From the NCBI GenBank assembly GCA_959347315.1, contig OY365817.1, positions 6,569,731-6,633,730 of the forward strand: a DNA stretch of 64,000 bases, read 5' to 3'. This DNA is from Bimastos eiseni. Taxonomy: Eukaryota > Annelida > Clitellata > Crassiclitellata > Lumbricidae. The notes beneath the pieces are model-generated. The model was not told the origin of the DNA, searched no databases, and saw only the letters and a list, made by a program, of their open reading frames with translations. Of the stretch, positions 1-10,914 are shown in pieces. Positions within the stretch are counted from its first letter, which is position 1; the number at the start of each line of letters is the position of its first letter. The position numbers and the translations under genes were made by a program.

Positions 1-1456
1 TATTACGTCATTATCTCGAAAAACAATCGTTTTTAGGCGTTTCATAGCATTATTTTGAAATCGCTGTAATTTCACAACGAAACGAGCTGCACACTTATTA
101 TTTGCACATAACCTGTGCACCAATCAGAGTTGTCGCCAGTAACAACGGTTGTATAAATATCACGTCATCATCTCGAATAGCAATCGTTTTAAAGCGTTTC
201 ATACCATTATCTTGAAATCAATGTAATTTCACAAGGAAACTAGCTGCAGACTTGATATTTGCACATAGAGTAAAGGTCTATAAGGACTCCAGTCTGGCCA
301 AATATCGCTTCTCCATCTCAAAGAACGATCAAATGCCAGGGTTTCAAACTTTTTTCATGGGATTCGATGTCATTGTTCAAAGCTGTACACTAGAGGCTTG
401 ACCTGTGCACTAATCAGAGCTGTCGCCAATAACTACCGCTTGTATAAATATTACGTCATTATCTCGAAAAACAATCGTTTTTAAGCGTTTCATACCATTA
501 TCTTGAAAACAATGTAATTTCACAAGGAAACGAGCTGCAGACTTAATATTTGCACATAGAGTCAAGGTCTATAAGGACTCCAGTCTGGCCAAATATCGCT
601 TCTCCATCTCAAAGAACGATTAAATGCCAGGGTTTCAAACTTTTTCCATGGGAATCGATGTCATTGTTCAAAGCTGTACACTAGAGGCTTAACCTGTGCA
701 CCAATCAGAGCTGCCGCCAATAACTACCGCTTGTATAAACATTACGTCATTATCTCGAGAAACAATGGTTTTAAAGTGTTTCAAAGCATTGGTTTAAAAT
801 CGTTGCAATTTCGTAAGGAAACGAGCGGCAGACTTAATATTTGCACATATATTAAGGGTCTGTGAGGGTTCCAGTCTGGCCAAATATCGCTTCTCCATCT
901 CATAGAACGATCAAATGCCAGGTAACCTGTCCACCAATCAGAGTTGTCGCCAATAACTACCGCTTGTATAAATATTACGTCATTATCTCGAAAAACAATC
1001 GTTTTAAAGTGTTTCAAAGCATTGGTTTAAAATCGTTGCAATTTGGTAAGGAAACGAGCGGCAGACTTGATATTTGCACATATAGTAAAGGTCTGTGCGG
1101 GTTCCAGTCTGGCCAAATATCGCTTCTCCATCTCATCGAACGATCAAATGCCAGGTAACCTGTCCACCAATCAGAGCTGTCGCCAATAACTACCGCTTGT
1201 ATAAATATTACGTCATTATCTCGAAAAACAATCGTTTTAAAGCGTTTCATAACATTATCTTGAAATCAATGTAATTTCACAAGGAAACGAGCTGCACACT
1301 TAATATTTGCACATGTAGTAAAGGTCTATAAGGACTACATTCTGGCCAAATATCGCTTCTCCATCTCAAAGAACGATCAAATGCCAGGGTTTCAAACTTT
1401 TTTCATGGGAATCGATGTCATTGTTCAAAGCTGTACACTAGAGGCTTAACCTGTGC

Positions 1457-1508
1457 ACCAATCAGAGCAGTCGCCAATAACTACCGCTTGTATAAATATT
1501 ACGTCATT
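1457..1508 (+). promoter_or_regulatory. CCAAT / TATA / CRE-like module (one of ~11 in the satellite)
   Basis: Within this monomer ACCAATCAGAG (from 1457) is followed by a second CCAAT (gccaataac), then TATAAATA at 1491-1498, about 34 bp after the first box, then TTACGTCA. The same order and spacing recur in most monomers. The arrangement resembles animal core promoters, especially replication-dependent histone promoters, but no histone coding sequence is present in the window. That it acts as a promoter is inference. Confidence 0.35.
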
Positions 1509-2100
1509 TTCTCGAAAAACAAGCGTTTTAAAGTGATTCAAAGCATTGGTTTAAAATCGTTGCAATTTGGTAATGAAACGAGCGGCAGACTTAATGTTTG
1601 CACATATAGTAAAGGTCTGTGAGGGTTCCAGTCTGGCCAAATACCGCTTCTCCATCTCGTAGAACTATCAAATGCCATGTAACCTGTGCACCAATCAGAG
1701 CTGTCGCCAATGTCTACCGCTTGTATAAATATTACGTCATTGTCTCGAATAACAATCGTTTTAAAGCGTTTCATACCATTATCTTGAAATCAATGTAATT
1801 TCACAAGGAAACGAGCTGCACAATTTATAATTTTTGCACATATAGTGAAGGTCTGTGAGGGTTCCAGTCTGGCCAAATATCGCTTCTCCATTTCATAGAA
1901 CGATCAAATGTCAGGTAACCTGTGCACCAATCAGAGCTGTCGACAATGTCTACCGCTTGTATAAATATTACGTCATTATCTCGAAAAACAATCGTTTTTA
2001 GGCGTTTCATAGCATTATTTTGAAATCGATGTAATTTCACAACAAAACGGGCTGCACACTTAATATTTGCACATATAGTAAAGGTCTATAAGGACTACAG

Positions 2101-2325
2101 TCTGGCCAAATATCGCTTCTCCATTTCAAAGAACGAGCAAATGCCAGGGTTCCAAACTTTTTTCATGGGAATCGATGTCATTGTTCGATGCTCGACACTA
2201 GAGGTTTAACCTTCTGGCCAAATATCGCTTCTCCATTTCAAAGAACGAGCAAATGCCAGGGTTACAAACTTTTTTCATTGGAATCGATGTCATTGGTCGA
2301 AGCTCGACACTAGAGGTTTAACTGT
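2101..2325. repeat. 112-bp local duplication inside the satellite
   Basis: The stretch starting tctggccaaatatcgcttct at 2101 is repeated from 2213 with one or two changes. It is a partial-monomer duplication, showing that slippage or unequal exchange occurs below monomer scale. Confidence 0.8.
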
Positions 2326-3099
2326 GCACCAATCAGAGCTGTCGCCAATAACTACCGCCTGTATAAATATTACGTCATTATCTCGAAAAACAATCGTTTT
2401 TAAGCGTTTCATACCATCATCTTGAAATCAATGTAATTTCACAAGGAAACGAGCTGCAGACTTAATACTTGCACATAGAGTAAAGGTCTATAAGGACTCC
2501 AGTCTGGCCAAATATCACTTCTCCATCTCAAAGAACGATCAAATGCCAGGGTTTCAAACTTTTTTCATGGGAATCGATGTCATTGCTCAAAGCTGTACAC
2601 TAGAGGCTTGACCTGTGCACTAATCAGAGCTGTCGCCTATAACTACCGCCTGTATAAATAATACGTCATTATCTCGAAAAACAATCGTTTTTAGGCGTTT
2701 CATAGCATTATCTTGAAATCGATGTAATTTCACAACGAAACGAGCTGCACACTTAATATTTGCACATTACCTGGTCACCAATCAGAGTTGTCGCCAGTAA
2801 CAACGGTTGTATAAATATCACGTCATCATCTCGAATAGCAATCGTTTTAAAGCGTTTCATACCATTATCTTGAAATCAATGTAATTTCACAACGAAACGA
2901 GCTGCACACTTAATATTTGCACATATAGTAAAGGTCTATAAGGACTACAATCTGGCCAAAAATCGCCTCTGCATATCAAAGAACGATCAAATGCCAGGGT
3001 TTCAAACTTTTTTAATGGGAATCGATGTCATTGTTCGAGGCTCGACACTAGAGGCTTGACCTGTGGACCAATCAGAGCTGTCGCCAATAACTTTCAATA

Positions 3100-4225
3100 A
3101 AAATTACAATAATAATAGTCTTTCTAGTATCCGCTATTTCCGCCGCTGCTCCTGCGGCCGCAAACGTTGGTTGCTGACAGGACGATGCCGATGTGTCGAC
3201 GATCCAATACGAGACTCCGGCGCTCTCCGTTGCGTCGTCCGGTCTCTTTCCGTCTGAGCGCAGACTTGTGGCTCTTTGGTCGACGGGAAACCTGCTTTGA
3301 ACAAGCTGCGGTGGATCATGTTGTTAATGGCAGCATGACGAGCCACACGGCCAGTTGATCGCCTCATCGCTTAATCTGAGGCCACGATAGGCAAAGCAGC
3401 CACTCGCCGGCGTGTTGGAATGACACTGCTTTCAGACGCGCCTGTTCGCCCAACTCTGTCGTGGATTGAAGCAGCTGCGGAATTCTTTGCGGAATCCCGG
3501 TTATAACCTGCCAGTGTAACGACAAATAGATTTAATGCTAGTTGATTGTCCAGCGACTGTAGGATCTTCAACTGGATCTCGGAGGCACCTGCGGCTAGTG
3601 CCAGCGATGATGTACTTCTAATTCCCAGTCCAATAGGTAGGGTCAGTTGCTATCATCGCATGTCCGTGAAGTTGGTGTTTCAAATGTTTTGCAGGCCTCT
3701 TCTCAGGGTTTGATCGTGTGCCATCAGTCCCGGATGCAATGTACATGGAGAGCATCTGAGAGTGTATATTAATTTAAGAGTACACAGCGAATGCTTATAA
3801 GAATCAGGAGGGTCTCTTGGCGTGTTATTATGGGAAGTCTCTCTATAGCTCTCTGGAGTTCATCCGCTCGTGATTCCAGGACTTGTGTCAAGGCCGCGCC
3901 CGTGGCAAGCGGTGCCCCCAGAATTGTTGCTGAATCGGGGTCCGTGTAACAGAAGTGCTCGAAAGACTAGTGGTTGGCCAGCTGGGAGCCTTTGGCGATG
4001 AGCTCACATTTCTCTCTGCTGAAGGCTCTGCGTATTCCTTTTCCAATGTCTTGCAATATCTCCTGCCACAATGTCAGTTGGTCCACCCAGAGAGATGTCA
4101 TCAAGATATCCGAGGGCCAAAGGTGGTGATAGTTTGAGGAGGGTAGGGTACAGTGACAGACAGATCGGCAGAGGGCAGTAGTTATTAAAGGGAGAGTACG
4201 AGTGCAGTACACATTCATCTGATGA
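3100..4225 (-). pseudogene. Degenerate RLE-type non-LTR retrotransposon (divergent copy)
   Basis: Read on the minus strand, 4077-4128 encodes LGYLDDISLGGPT, the reverse transcriptase motif C box (Y-L-D-D) seen in the other RLE elements of the window. Nearer the 3' end, 3134-3367 encodes GRVARHAAINNMIHRSL followed by KEP and, in a shifted frame, DGKRPDD. These are the conserved RH..N..I..SL and (K)RPD parts of the C-terminal endonuclease. The D of the WD(A/V)TV box appears deleted. Frames change several times, so it is non-functional. The 3' end lies next to a short acaataataat run at ~3105, echoing the (TAA)n tails of the younger copies. It abuts the satellite directly. Confidence 0.75.
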
Positions 4226-4373
4226 CATCACTATATTCATAGCGGCCATTGCCACCTAGCGAGTAATTTTTCAGCCAATATACTAAAACAACAGAACCCT
4301 CCCAGCGAAATATAATCCAAGGGTACCAATGCACTCCCAGGAGGGTGGGAGTCGGGGAGACGAGATGTGGGTG

Positions 4374-4450
4374 TCCCTTCCATTCCCTTTCCTTTTATTC
4401 TATTCCCTTTCCTTCCCTTCCATTTCTTCCATTCTCTTCCCCTCCCTTGC
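4374..4450 (+). repeat. Polypyrimidine (CCTTT/CCTTC)n low-complexity tract
   Basis: Almost uninterrupted C/T sequence on the plus strand. A possible H-DNA or slippage-prone tract; it inflates spurious ORFs in the area. Confidence 0.9.
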
Positions 4451-5504
4451 TTCATGTGGCCATTTTCAATATCACGCGCACGCCGGTCTTCAGAGGTTTA
4501 CACACGGCGGTCTCCAGAGGTTGACGCGCACAGCGATCACAGGGCGTTACACGTTTGGGTAGTTCTACTGCTCACACCTCGATGAGTGCACGCCAGGGTA
4601 GCTCGGCCTTCTTCGCACATATAATTGCTTCCTTTCATCATCGTCCTCAATTGTTAGCGTCTCGGCTTGACCTACTCCCAGAGGACCTCATTCGTACACT
4701 CAATTGCTTCCTTTGATCACGTCTCCGCTCGACGCTCTACCATGGGTCCTCGACCTTGTTCGCACCTACGAGCAAAGCGCCCAATACAGGTGTTTGACAC
4801 TCCCAACGACCTCCTTTGATCATAGAGAACTACTGTTGAAGGAATGGGGTAGACACAAGCAGACACTTAAACTGGCGCAATTGAATAGGAGGTCACAATA
4901 TAGCGTTTGTACATTGACTGTTTCTTGGCTATAAATTCTTTTGATAATATATTTTGATAGACATTGAAATCATGATTTAATCAAGTTCATTAAACCCATA
5001 GTCGACTGCTTTATGCATAGGTTTTACAGACATAATTATGAACAAGATAATCAATTTAAACCAGTGTCCGAGGTTAACAGTTTGGTAATGGCATAAACAT
5101 TTTTATTTAAAGCCCTATGTAAACAGTAAATAGATCGCTATGAATTCCACCTAATATGCCAACGACACATAATTAGGAAGTTAATGCACAGCGTGGGATG
5201 TATACAATATTACTTCAGCAGTGTCATCGTCAGGATTGCCATATTCGAAATGATTGGCACCTATCCTTATAATGCAATTAGTACGGGCATTATAATGATA
5301 TCACTTAACACAAGTTGCAACAGAAACTTTTTCGACTGATTTATACTTAGAAACATGTGCCCTTTAACATATCAAAAGTCTCCATCAATGCAAGTGGCGG
5401 GAAGTATTGAAATCATTTATGGAATGTTTCCCTTTTCCGCCCATGTTAAATAGGTTTACGTGAATTTTTACATGTTTTAATTTGCCCACTCAACCTTTAT
5501 TTTG
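4451..5504. other. Intergenic, nothing recognised
   Basis: AT-rich unique-looking sequence. Two short copies of cggtct(t/c)cagaggtt occur at 4482-4520. I see no coding motif, RNA gene or convincing repeat border. Confidence 0.5.
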
Positions 5505-5664
5505 TAAAGAAAATATATGGCACAAATAATCATGCTAGTCTAAAAATAGTATATACATATTATACTATCTTTTTAATATCTTTTTAAAGAAAATATATGG
5601 CACAAATAATCATGCTAGTCTAAAAATAGTATATACATATTATACTATCTTTTTAATACAATTT
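5505..5664. repeat. 80-bp tandem duplication (2 copies)
   Basis: The segment beginning taaagaaaatatatggcaca at ~5505 is repeated with an offset of exactly 80 bp and essentially no change, so the event is recent. Confidence 0.9.
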
Positions 5665-5947
5665 TTACTATTTTTATACTGTGTGACATGCAACTCGAAC
5701 AAATATAAGTTGTCCTCTCAGTTGTTCAATTTGCACAGATCCTGCAGCGGGAGGTAGAGAGCCAGCAGCTACCCTAAGAGAGAATGGAAGTGCCTCCATT
5801 AACTGAGCAAGAGCCTCTCGATAGGATAACATTCATACATCATCAGAGGAAGCGGACTTGACTTGACGAACCGTCAAGTCTGCTGAAAAAAATATACCAG
5901 CTAACAAGAAATAGTTAAATTTCAGACGGAAAACCCTGAGGAGCAAC

Positions 5948-6394
5948 TTGACAGAGCTTTTCTATGCTCGGCTGAAAAAGAGTTCATTTACGACAGAGAT
6001 TGTGGGAAGTCAGCACATGTTGCATTCAAGAATGCTCTTGAAATATTGCAATGACAGAGGCGATGACTGGGCATCCGCAGTGCAACCTTGCGTGTTGCAT
6101 GTTCACAACCTTCATGCTGCTGATGCAGTGTATCATCAAGTGTGTAGCATGAATTTTAGAATAAAAGAAACACATTTCATTTATTTCGATTATTTACATA
6201 GCACCCATACAGGGCTAAAAGAGCATCTACTCAGAAGCGCTCCCAACTTAGCCCAGGATAAATTGGACATGTCTGAAAGTTGGTATAGAACACGGTGGAG
6301 TGTTTCCATAGCTCAGAATGGTTTCCAAGTTACTGCGGTATGGCGTAGGTATTGTTTTATGCTGTTTGATGCTGTCCGAAAACATACTGTGTAA
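5948..6394 (+). CDS. Fragment of an uncharacterised multicopy gene family
   Basis: An open frame of 148 codons. The middle reads CNDRGDDWASAV, then HNLHAADAVYHQVCSMNF: a D-W-(x)n-A-D-A-x-Y-H-x-x-C pattern. A second copy of the pattern lies on the minus strand at about 12.0-12.3 kb (CERYKDEWSLE, then GDAIAVEA-stop-YHTKCHTYF). From general knowledge this resembles the N-terminal Cys/His region of an uncharacterised repeated protein family in invertebrate genomes, probably transposon-linked. I do not know its function. The frame after ~6180 is no longer recognisable, so this is probably a truncated piece. It sits directly downstream of a minus-strand Polinton remnant. Confidence 0.4.
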   Translation: MTELFYARLKKSSFTTEIVGSQHMLHSRMLLKYCNDRGDDWASAVQPCVLHVHNLHAADAVYHQVCSMNFRIKETHFIYFDYLHSTHTGLKEHLLRSAPNLAQDKLDMSESWYRTRWSVSIAQNGFQVTAVWRRYCFMLFDAVRKHTV

Positions 6395-6499
6395 ATGCAG
6401 ATTGATTGGTCCGACACTATCCGCTCCATCAGGCAGTTCGTTGGTTGTTGATGTTTTGTTGTTTGTTTTGTTCGTTGTTATTGTTGTGTGTTTGACAAG

Positions 6500-6668
6500 T
6501 CGAGAGTAATGCTAAATTCTATCGGTGTACCTTGTGAAATGGTGGCTATAGAATTATATTCTACAGATGTTCCAGATTCCATACTAGTTTGTGTTGGAGG
6601 TACGTTAAAGAGATTCGATAAAATTCGAAATTTGTACATTCGCAAGACTGAGCGTGAACGAATGCCAT
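6500..6668 (-). pseudogene. Polinton major capsid protein, N-terminal fragment
   Basis: An ATG at 6668 opens MAFVHAQSCECT. After a frameshift the sequence continues VPPTQTSMESGTSVEYNSIA and ISQGTPIEFSIT. The same start and the same VPPT...VEYN..STISQGTPI box occur in the capsid gene of the second Polinton at 47,218. This is the beginning of the double-jelly-roll capsid protein; the gene stops being recognisable at ~6500. Confidence 0.8.
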
Positions 6669-6671
6669 ATT

Positions 6672-6970
6672 TTGTCGAATATGTCGTATTTGACTCTGTT
6701 AGTAGCATGTTTTTTTGCTGCTGGTCTTTTGCGTCTCTTCCGTCCACTAACAATTTGTGTATTGAATCCTTGGGACGCTGCAAAAGCCTTTGTACCTTCT
6801 GGAATATGTCTTTTGCTAGACTCTTTGAATTGTTGCCCTTCCGCAGCATCATCTGCAATGCACAAATCTTGTGCGACGACATACTCGACTTTCGCAGCAC
6901 TGATCGCTTCAGATGCAGCGGTGGATGTAAATTTTGCCGCCACACTAAGTTTATTGATTGTTAAATAACG
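6672..6970 (-). pseudogene. Polinton small core-like protein
   Basis: The minus-strand frame contains LCIADDAAEGQQFKESSKRH and then a very basic tail, GRKRRKRPAAKKH, ending near KYDIFDK just before the capsid start. The Polinton at 46.8 kb has the same gene in the same place (upstream of the capsid gene, with LQI.NDVADGQKF and a terminal DIFDE). A short, basic protein next to the capsid gene fits a DNA-condensing or minor virion role, but that role is inference. Confidence 0.65.
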
Positions 6971-7259
6971 ACTGAAACTGATTGAATAAAGTTTGTCTTT
7001 CTTACATTTCTTCATCGAATTTCGACATGGTTTCCTTAAATTTCTCAATATGTCTCGGTTCTATAAGAACCATCTTTATGGGTTTAAAAACAAACATAAG
7101 AATGAAAGCACTGGAGTGAGTACTGTACCGATTAATCCACAGGTCTGTACTATTCTCTTTTTAACTTTAATGTGTGTTTTCTTGGACACTAAATTTCTTA
7201 GCTTCTTCTTAAACCGACTGTTGCTTGGTCTTAATCTACATTAAGAAGATACTTAGACT

Positions 7260-7750
7260 GTATTGGGTATAAGGTCGACCAACAGGTAGCCAAATGGACC
7301 AATGGTCGCATCTCTGAAAGCTTCGAGCATAAACTGAGCCTGTCTAGCTAAATTTGCAACTTGCGTGGAATCTCTTACATTTTTTAAAAGAACCAAAGAC
7401 TTATAGTTCTGGTATGTTTGCCCATATAAAATAGATTTTGGGTTAAATAGAGTACCGAAACATTTCTGTAAATATTTTGGTCAGTCTTTAATCGGTTTCA
7501 CTCATGAGGTCATCTAAAATAAGCAAGGTCTTTTCTTTTCTACTTATAATGTTTACATCTGGAAGCCCTTCGTGAAATTGAATCAGTGGATATTTGTCAA
7601 ATATTTCCTGGTATATTCCATAACACCTAAGAACTTTCTCAATTGTTGCCTTTATCATGGACTCTATGTGATCTATAAATCGAAGTGTAAAATGTGTCTT
7701 ACCACACTCAGAAGGACCGCTAACTATGGATAAAAAGGGTCAGGATGTCT
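7260..7750 (-). pseudogene. Polinton DNA-packaging ATPase (A32/FtsK-HerA type)
   Basis: The minus strand encodes a Walker A box SGPSECGKTHFTLRFIDH (7696-7721 and following) and a Walker B box LLILDDLM (7503-7526). After a frameshift come TQNLFYMGKHTR and VRDSTQVANLARQAQFMLEA, then GPFGYLLVD, the order expected for the Polinton packaging ATPase. In-frame stops and at least one indel make it a pseudogene. The first ~170 nt have a second partial copy in Polinton 2 at 45.55 kb (same FTLKFIDH stretch). Confidence 0.82.
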
Positions 7751-7755
7751 ATCGA

Positions 7756-9280
7756 TCAATCTTGATGATGGTGGCGTTTTCGTCGATGGTATTGAATGCC
7801 TGGAACGACTGACGAGCGATTAAACTTTTGGCTCTGGTGGCGACGATTATTCTGCATCGTCTTGCCATATACATTGTTATTCATGAGTTTGAATAAATCC
7901 TTCTCGAATATGTGTTGAAGTCGACATATGGCTCCAACCACCGAGATTGCTTGAAAACAAGGACCTTATGGATCTTGCGTAACACAAGGCCTTGATCCAG
8001 ATAAAATTAGCGGTTGCGGTAATGTACCACAAAATTTTGAAATTTGATTGGAACCAATTTCTCAGTTTTAGAATTCGGATTCAAATTCAGTTTAGCAGAT
8101 AATGTACAAGCGTACCGTGACATGATGTGGCCCATCATTGCCATCTTTTCAGGTGCCAGAGGATAATAATTATGGGCATTATGCAGATGAGATGGATATT
8201 TCAAATCCACCTCGAGAATGTACCCCGTTGAGCAATTGATTTTGATATCAGGTCAAATTCTTCGAGCTCGTCAGGGTCCAGAAACCGAAACTTACCCATC
8301 GGGAGGAGTTCACTCATGGACAAACCAAACAAATTGTTGCAGTCGAGCTACATCATGTAACTCGACTCAACGGTTGCATTATCCTTAACCTAGATATGTG
8401 TTGTTGGATCTGGCATATCTGTTACTGATTATTAAGACACCAATCGCATGCCCTTCTCAATGAAGGGATATTGGACTAGATCGGTGATCAGCTTGAGTGA
8501 TACCTTGGTCATATTCAGACAAGCATCAAAACTCAGACCTGGAGATGAGAAGTAATGCAATGGACCCACAAATAGTAGTTGAGGGCCATTTTGCTAAACT
8601 CCTCGAAAACAAAATCAGAAGAACACGTCACTGCTCATGGTATTGGTGCATTGTCTGCATACCATACTCTGATCAAACCTTTGGAGCATGCGAGTAGTCT
8701 CGTCTGCGATGTGGTCATCAGTAAGCCGGCGGACGAACAGATCTTGGGGTGGCAGGGAACTTTCGGTCATTCGATCTGCACAATTCATATATTCATATGG
8801 ATAGGCTCCATTTCTTATCAGTAACGTGAACTGACTATGTTTCAATTTAGAATATCCATCTTTTACCAAGTTGGACACAAAGGTGTATAAACTGCAGTTA
8901 AAAATTGAAGCGAATCCACGAAACGTAAACCCTCTATCTCGTAACCTAAATACTTGTTGGTGGCAATTACGTTAACATTATCGGCGGCATAAAATCGGGT
9001 CAGACTCTTCAAAATGACATGGGAATCGTAATCCTTCAAGTTGTGAAAGACTGCGGGGATGAGACAATTCGCTTCATCTGCGCTCTTCATGCGTCTCTTA
9101 GACTATCTGGAGATTACAATCTCTCGAAAAAGAGTGCAGATGAACAACATTACAGCCTGGACAATTGTGAGAAGAGGCATAACATGCCTCTTGCACAGGA
9201 TTTAGGAGTTTCATTTTAATATTCCCAGACAGGATAATGCGGACTTGTTCTGATTTTACATGGGCAAAGAATTTATCCAC
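7756..9280 (-). pseudogene. Polinton protein-primed family-B DNA polymerase, broken
   Basis: Pieces in order on the minus strand: an N-terminal part near 9280-9100; IPAVFHNLKDYDSHVI and LRFVDSLQFLT (8863-9090, exonuclease region); GAYPYEYMN (8615-8878); EVDLKYPSHLHNAHNYYPLA (8007-8230); and FEKDLFKLMNNNVYGKTM (7858-7941), which is polymerase motif B. Motif C is absent: the sequence jumps from motif B straight to the ATPase, so the catalytic C-terminus was deleted. Frames shift between pieces. Confidence 0.83.
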
Positions 9281-9596
9281 AGCAAAACTGCGTGTGTCAA
9301 CAAATTTAGTTTAATTACCCACATTAACTTATGCCTTTTCAGAAAAAAATTAAAAATCAGCAAATACTACAATTGGGACGGGCATTTGTTGTTGAATAAA
9401 AATAGTTTAAAATGTGTTTGCCTGGTTTGGGATAGTGCACTTTCTGCACTCCATGCGTCCAACATTCTTTCACATCACTTTGCATACCTGCTTCAGTTCT
9501 GGAGCAGTAGAGGCAGCATGTTATGCGAACATTTTAGCCAGCCAGATATAAAAAAGCTAGAAGAAATTTGTGACAAGCCAGTTTTTGTTTTTTGTT

Positions 9597-10202
9597 TAGT
9601 TAGGTAATAACCTGCAGTAAAATATACTAAAACCTATATTGTGCACGATGCAGAGAAATTTCACAAAATAAAAAATAGCCCAAAAATAGCCCATGCATGA
9701 AAATTACACAAATTTGGCTGTAACTCTGTGTAAAATTGGCATATTTACACAATCTTGGTGTCTATTTTCACAATAATTGGGTCAGGCAATCGAATTATAA
9801 TGGAATAAAAGTGCTAGACCTTGTGCCTTACGAAATCGACATGGTATGAACATAAAAAACTCGAAAATGTGTCAAAGCTGTAGTCAGTGCATTTTGTACA
9901 TGTTCATTATACTAAAACAAGGCCGTTTTATGATTGTTAGTTAGGTAAAAACCTGCAGTAAGACATACTAAAACCTGTATTGTGCACAATGCAAGAAAAT
10001 ATGAAAAAATTCCAAAATAGCCCAAAAATAGCCCACATTTAAATGACGCATCTAAGGCTGTAACTCTTAAAATTTTGCATATTTGCATGATCCTGGTGTC
10101 TATTTCCATAGTTATGGGGTCAGGCATTCGAATGGTAATGGAATAAAAGTGCCGGATTTGTGCCTTATGAGATTGACATGGTATGAACATAACAAAATTG
10201 GT
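9597..10202. repeat. Diverged direct repeat, two ~265-bp copies
   Basis: The segment from ~9597 (gttaggtaataacctgcagt) to ~9868 recurs at ~9938-10202 (gttaggtaaaaacctgcagt). Many substitutions occur, but landmarks such as tagcccaaaaatagccca and gacatggtatgaacata are shared. The spacer is ~70 bp. It could be an old tandem duplication or the repeats of a lost element; I see no coding sequence between them. Confidence 0.75.
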
Positions 10203-10914
10203 AAGTAAGTAAATAAGTATGAACTTCATTGAACCGCTGCGGGAACATCATAAATGCACAATCAAAGAATGTTCAATTACAAAATAATCAGATGAAGCCA
10301 ACTACACCACATACATCCTTGGAGTTGTAGGAGTAAAGAGAAAGCAAACAATAGGAATAATGATCACTCTAGGAATAGATTCATTTGTATAGCATTCGAT
10401 TCATTTCTATACCATTCGGGAGAAATTACCAGACCCGGTGAGTATGTCAGCATGCGGGATCCCTCGATTGTGCAATCGAGAATGTAGAGAGAACGTTAAA
10501 CTGTTTGCAGGACTCAAAAGACAATCTAGGACATGACATGGGTTGTGTTACAGAAGGAGTAATGGGAGGAATCTGCATAACCACAGCGGTCATCAAATGT
10601 CACCTGGTTAAATGACAGAAACTTGTGCCACATCGTTTTCCATTCAATTGAGTTGAGACGGATAAATTACGAAACTTGTAATTATTGAACATGCGTAACA
10701 AGTTTGGTAAAGTAATGAGTTTTAAGGATGCTTTACAGCTGATGATATCTTAAGCTCCACGAGTGAATTGCCTAACTGTATCTAACATTGTGGTGGGTCC
10801 AGTTCCTGTAGGTTGCATGTGCCTTAAATAACATCATCATACAACTGCCTTCAGGCTTCAACGTCGAATTGACTCAAAGCACTGTACTCATCAGAATCAC
10901 AACTGATCAAGTCT
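10203..10914. other. Intergenic, nothing recognised
   Basis: Short repeats such as cattcgattcatttctatac/cattcg near 10,385-10,420 and a cgattgtgcaatcg hairpin near 10,464 are visible. No coding or RNA gene was recognised. Confidence 0.4.

Larger units (their letters stand above)
1..3092. repeat. Tandem satellite array with higher-order structure
   Basis: Monomers begin with a version of acctgtgcaccaatcagag and recur near 111, 401, 690, 924, 1157, 1449, 1681, 1917, 2324, 2611, 2769 and 3060. Three length classes are visible: about 290 bp, about 233 bp (lacking the ~58 bp between 'atgccagg' and 'taacctg'), and about 158 bp. Positions 1-400 and about 2654-3060 share the same rare variants and the same short monomer, which suggests a higher-order period near 2.66 kb. 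Monomers are clearly diverged, so the array is not freshly amplified. The array starts before the window. Confidence 0.93.
6500..9290 (-). mobile_element. Polinton/Maverick remnant 1
   Basis: Reading from high to low coordinates, the minus strand carries pieces of family-B DNA polymerase, an FtsK/HerA-type packaging ATPase, a small basic core-like protein and the start of the major capsid protein. This set is diagnostic of Polintons (Mavericks), self-synthesising virus-like DNA transposons. All genes are broken by stops, frameshifts or deletions: the polymerase is lost after motif B and the capsid gene is cut after its first ~55 codons. I found no inverted termini, so the outer limits are approximate. 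Confidence 0.85.

Noticed and set aside
781..2040. Serial 71-78-codon minus-strand frames with similar protein sequence in the satellite
   Set aside because: They follow from the repeat itself; monomer lengths (233, 290) are not multiples of three, frames do not continue across monomers, and many lack an ATG. No sign of coding selection.
1..3092. CRISPR-like reading of the repeat array
   Set aside because: Units are 158-290 bp, diverged along their whole length, without short constant repeats and unique spacers; the context is eukaryotic.
3063..3358. Plus-strand GC-rich frames with many Arg codons
   Set aside because: Antisense of the degenerate endonuclease remnant.
10440..10500. Possible tRNA- or Pol III-like element around cgattgtgcaatcg
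   Set aside because: No cloverleaf or A/B boxes could be fitted. I scanned for TPsiC-like gttcgaatc boxes across the window and found none with a matching acceptor stem.
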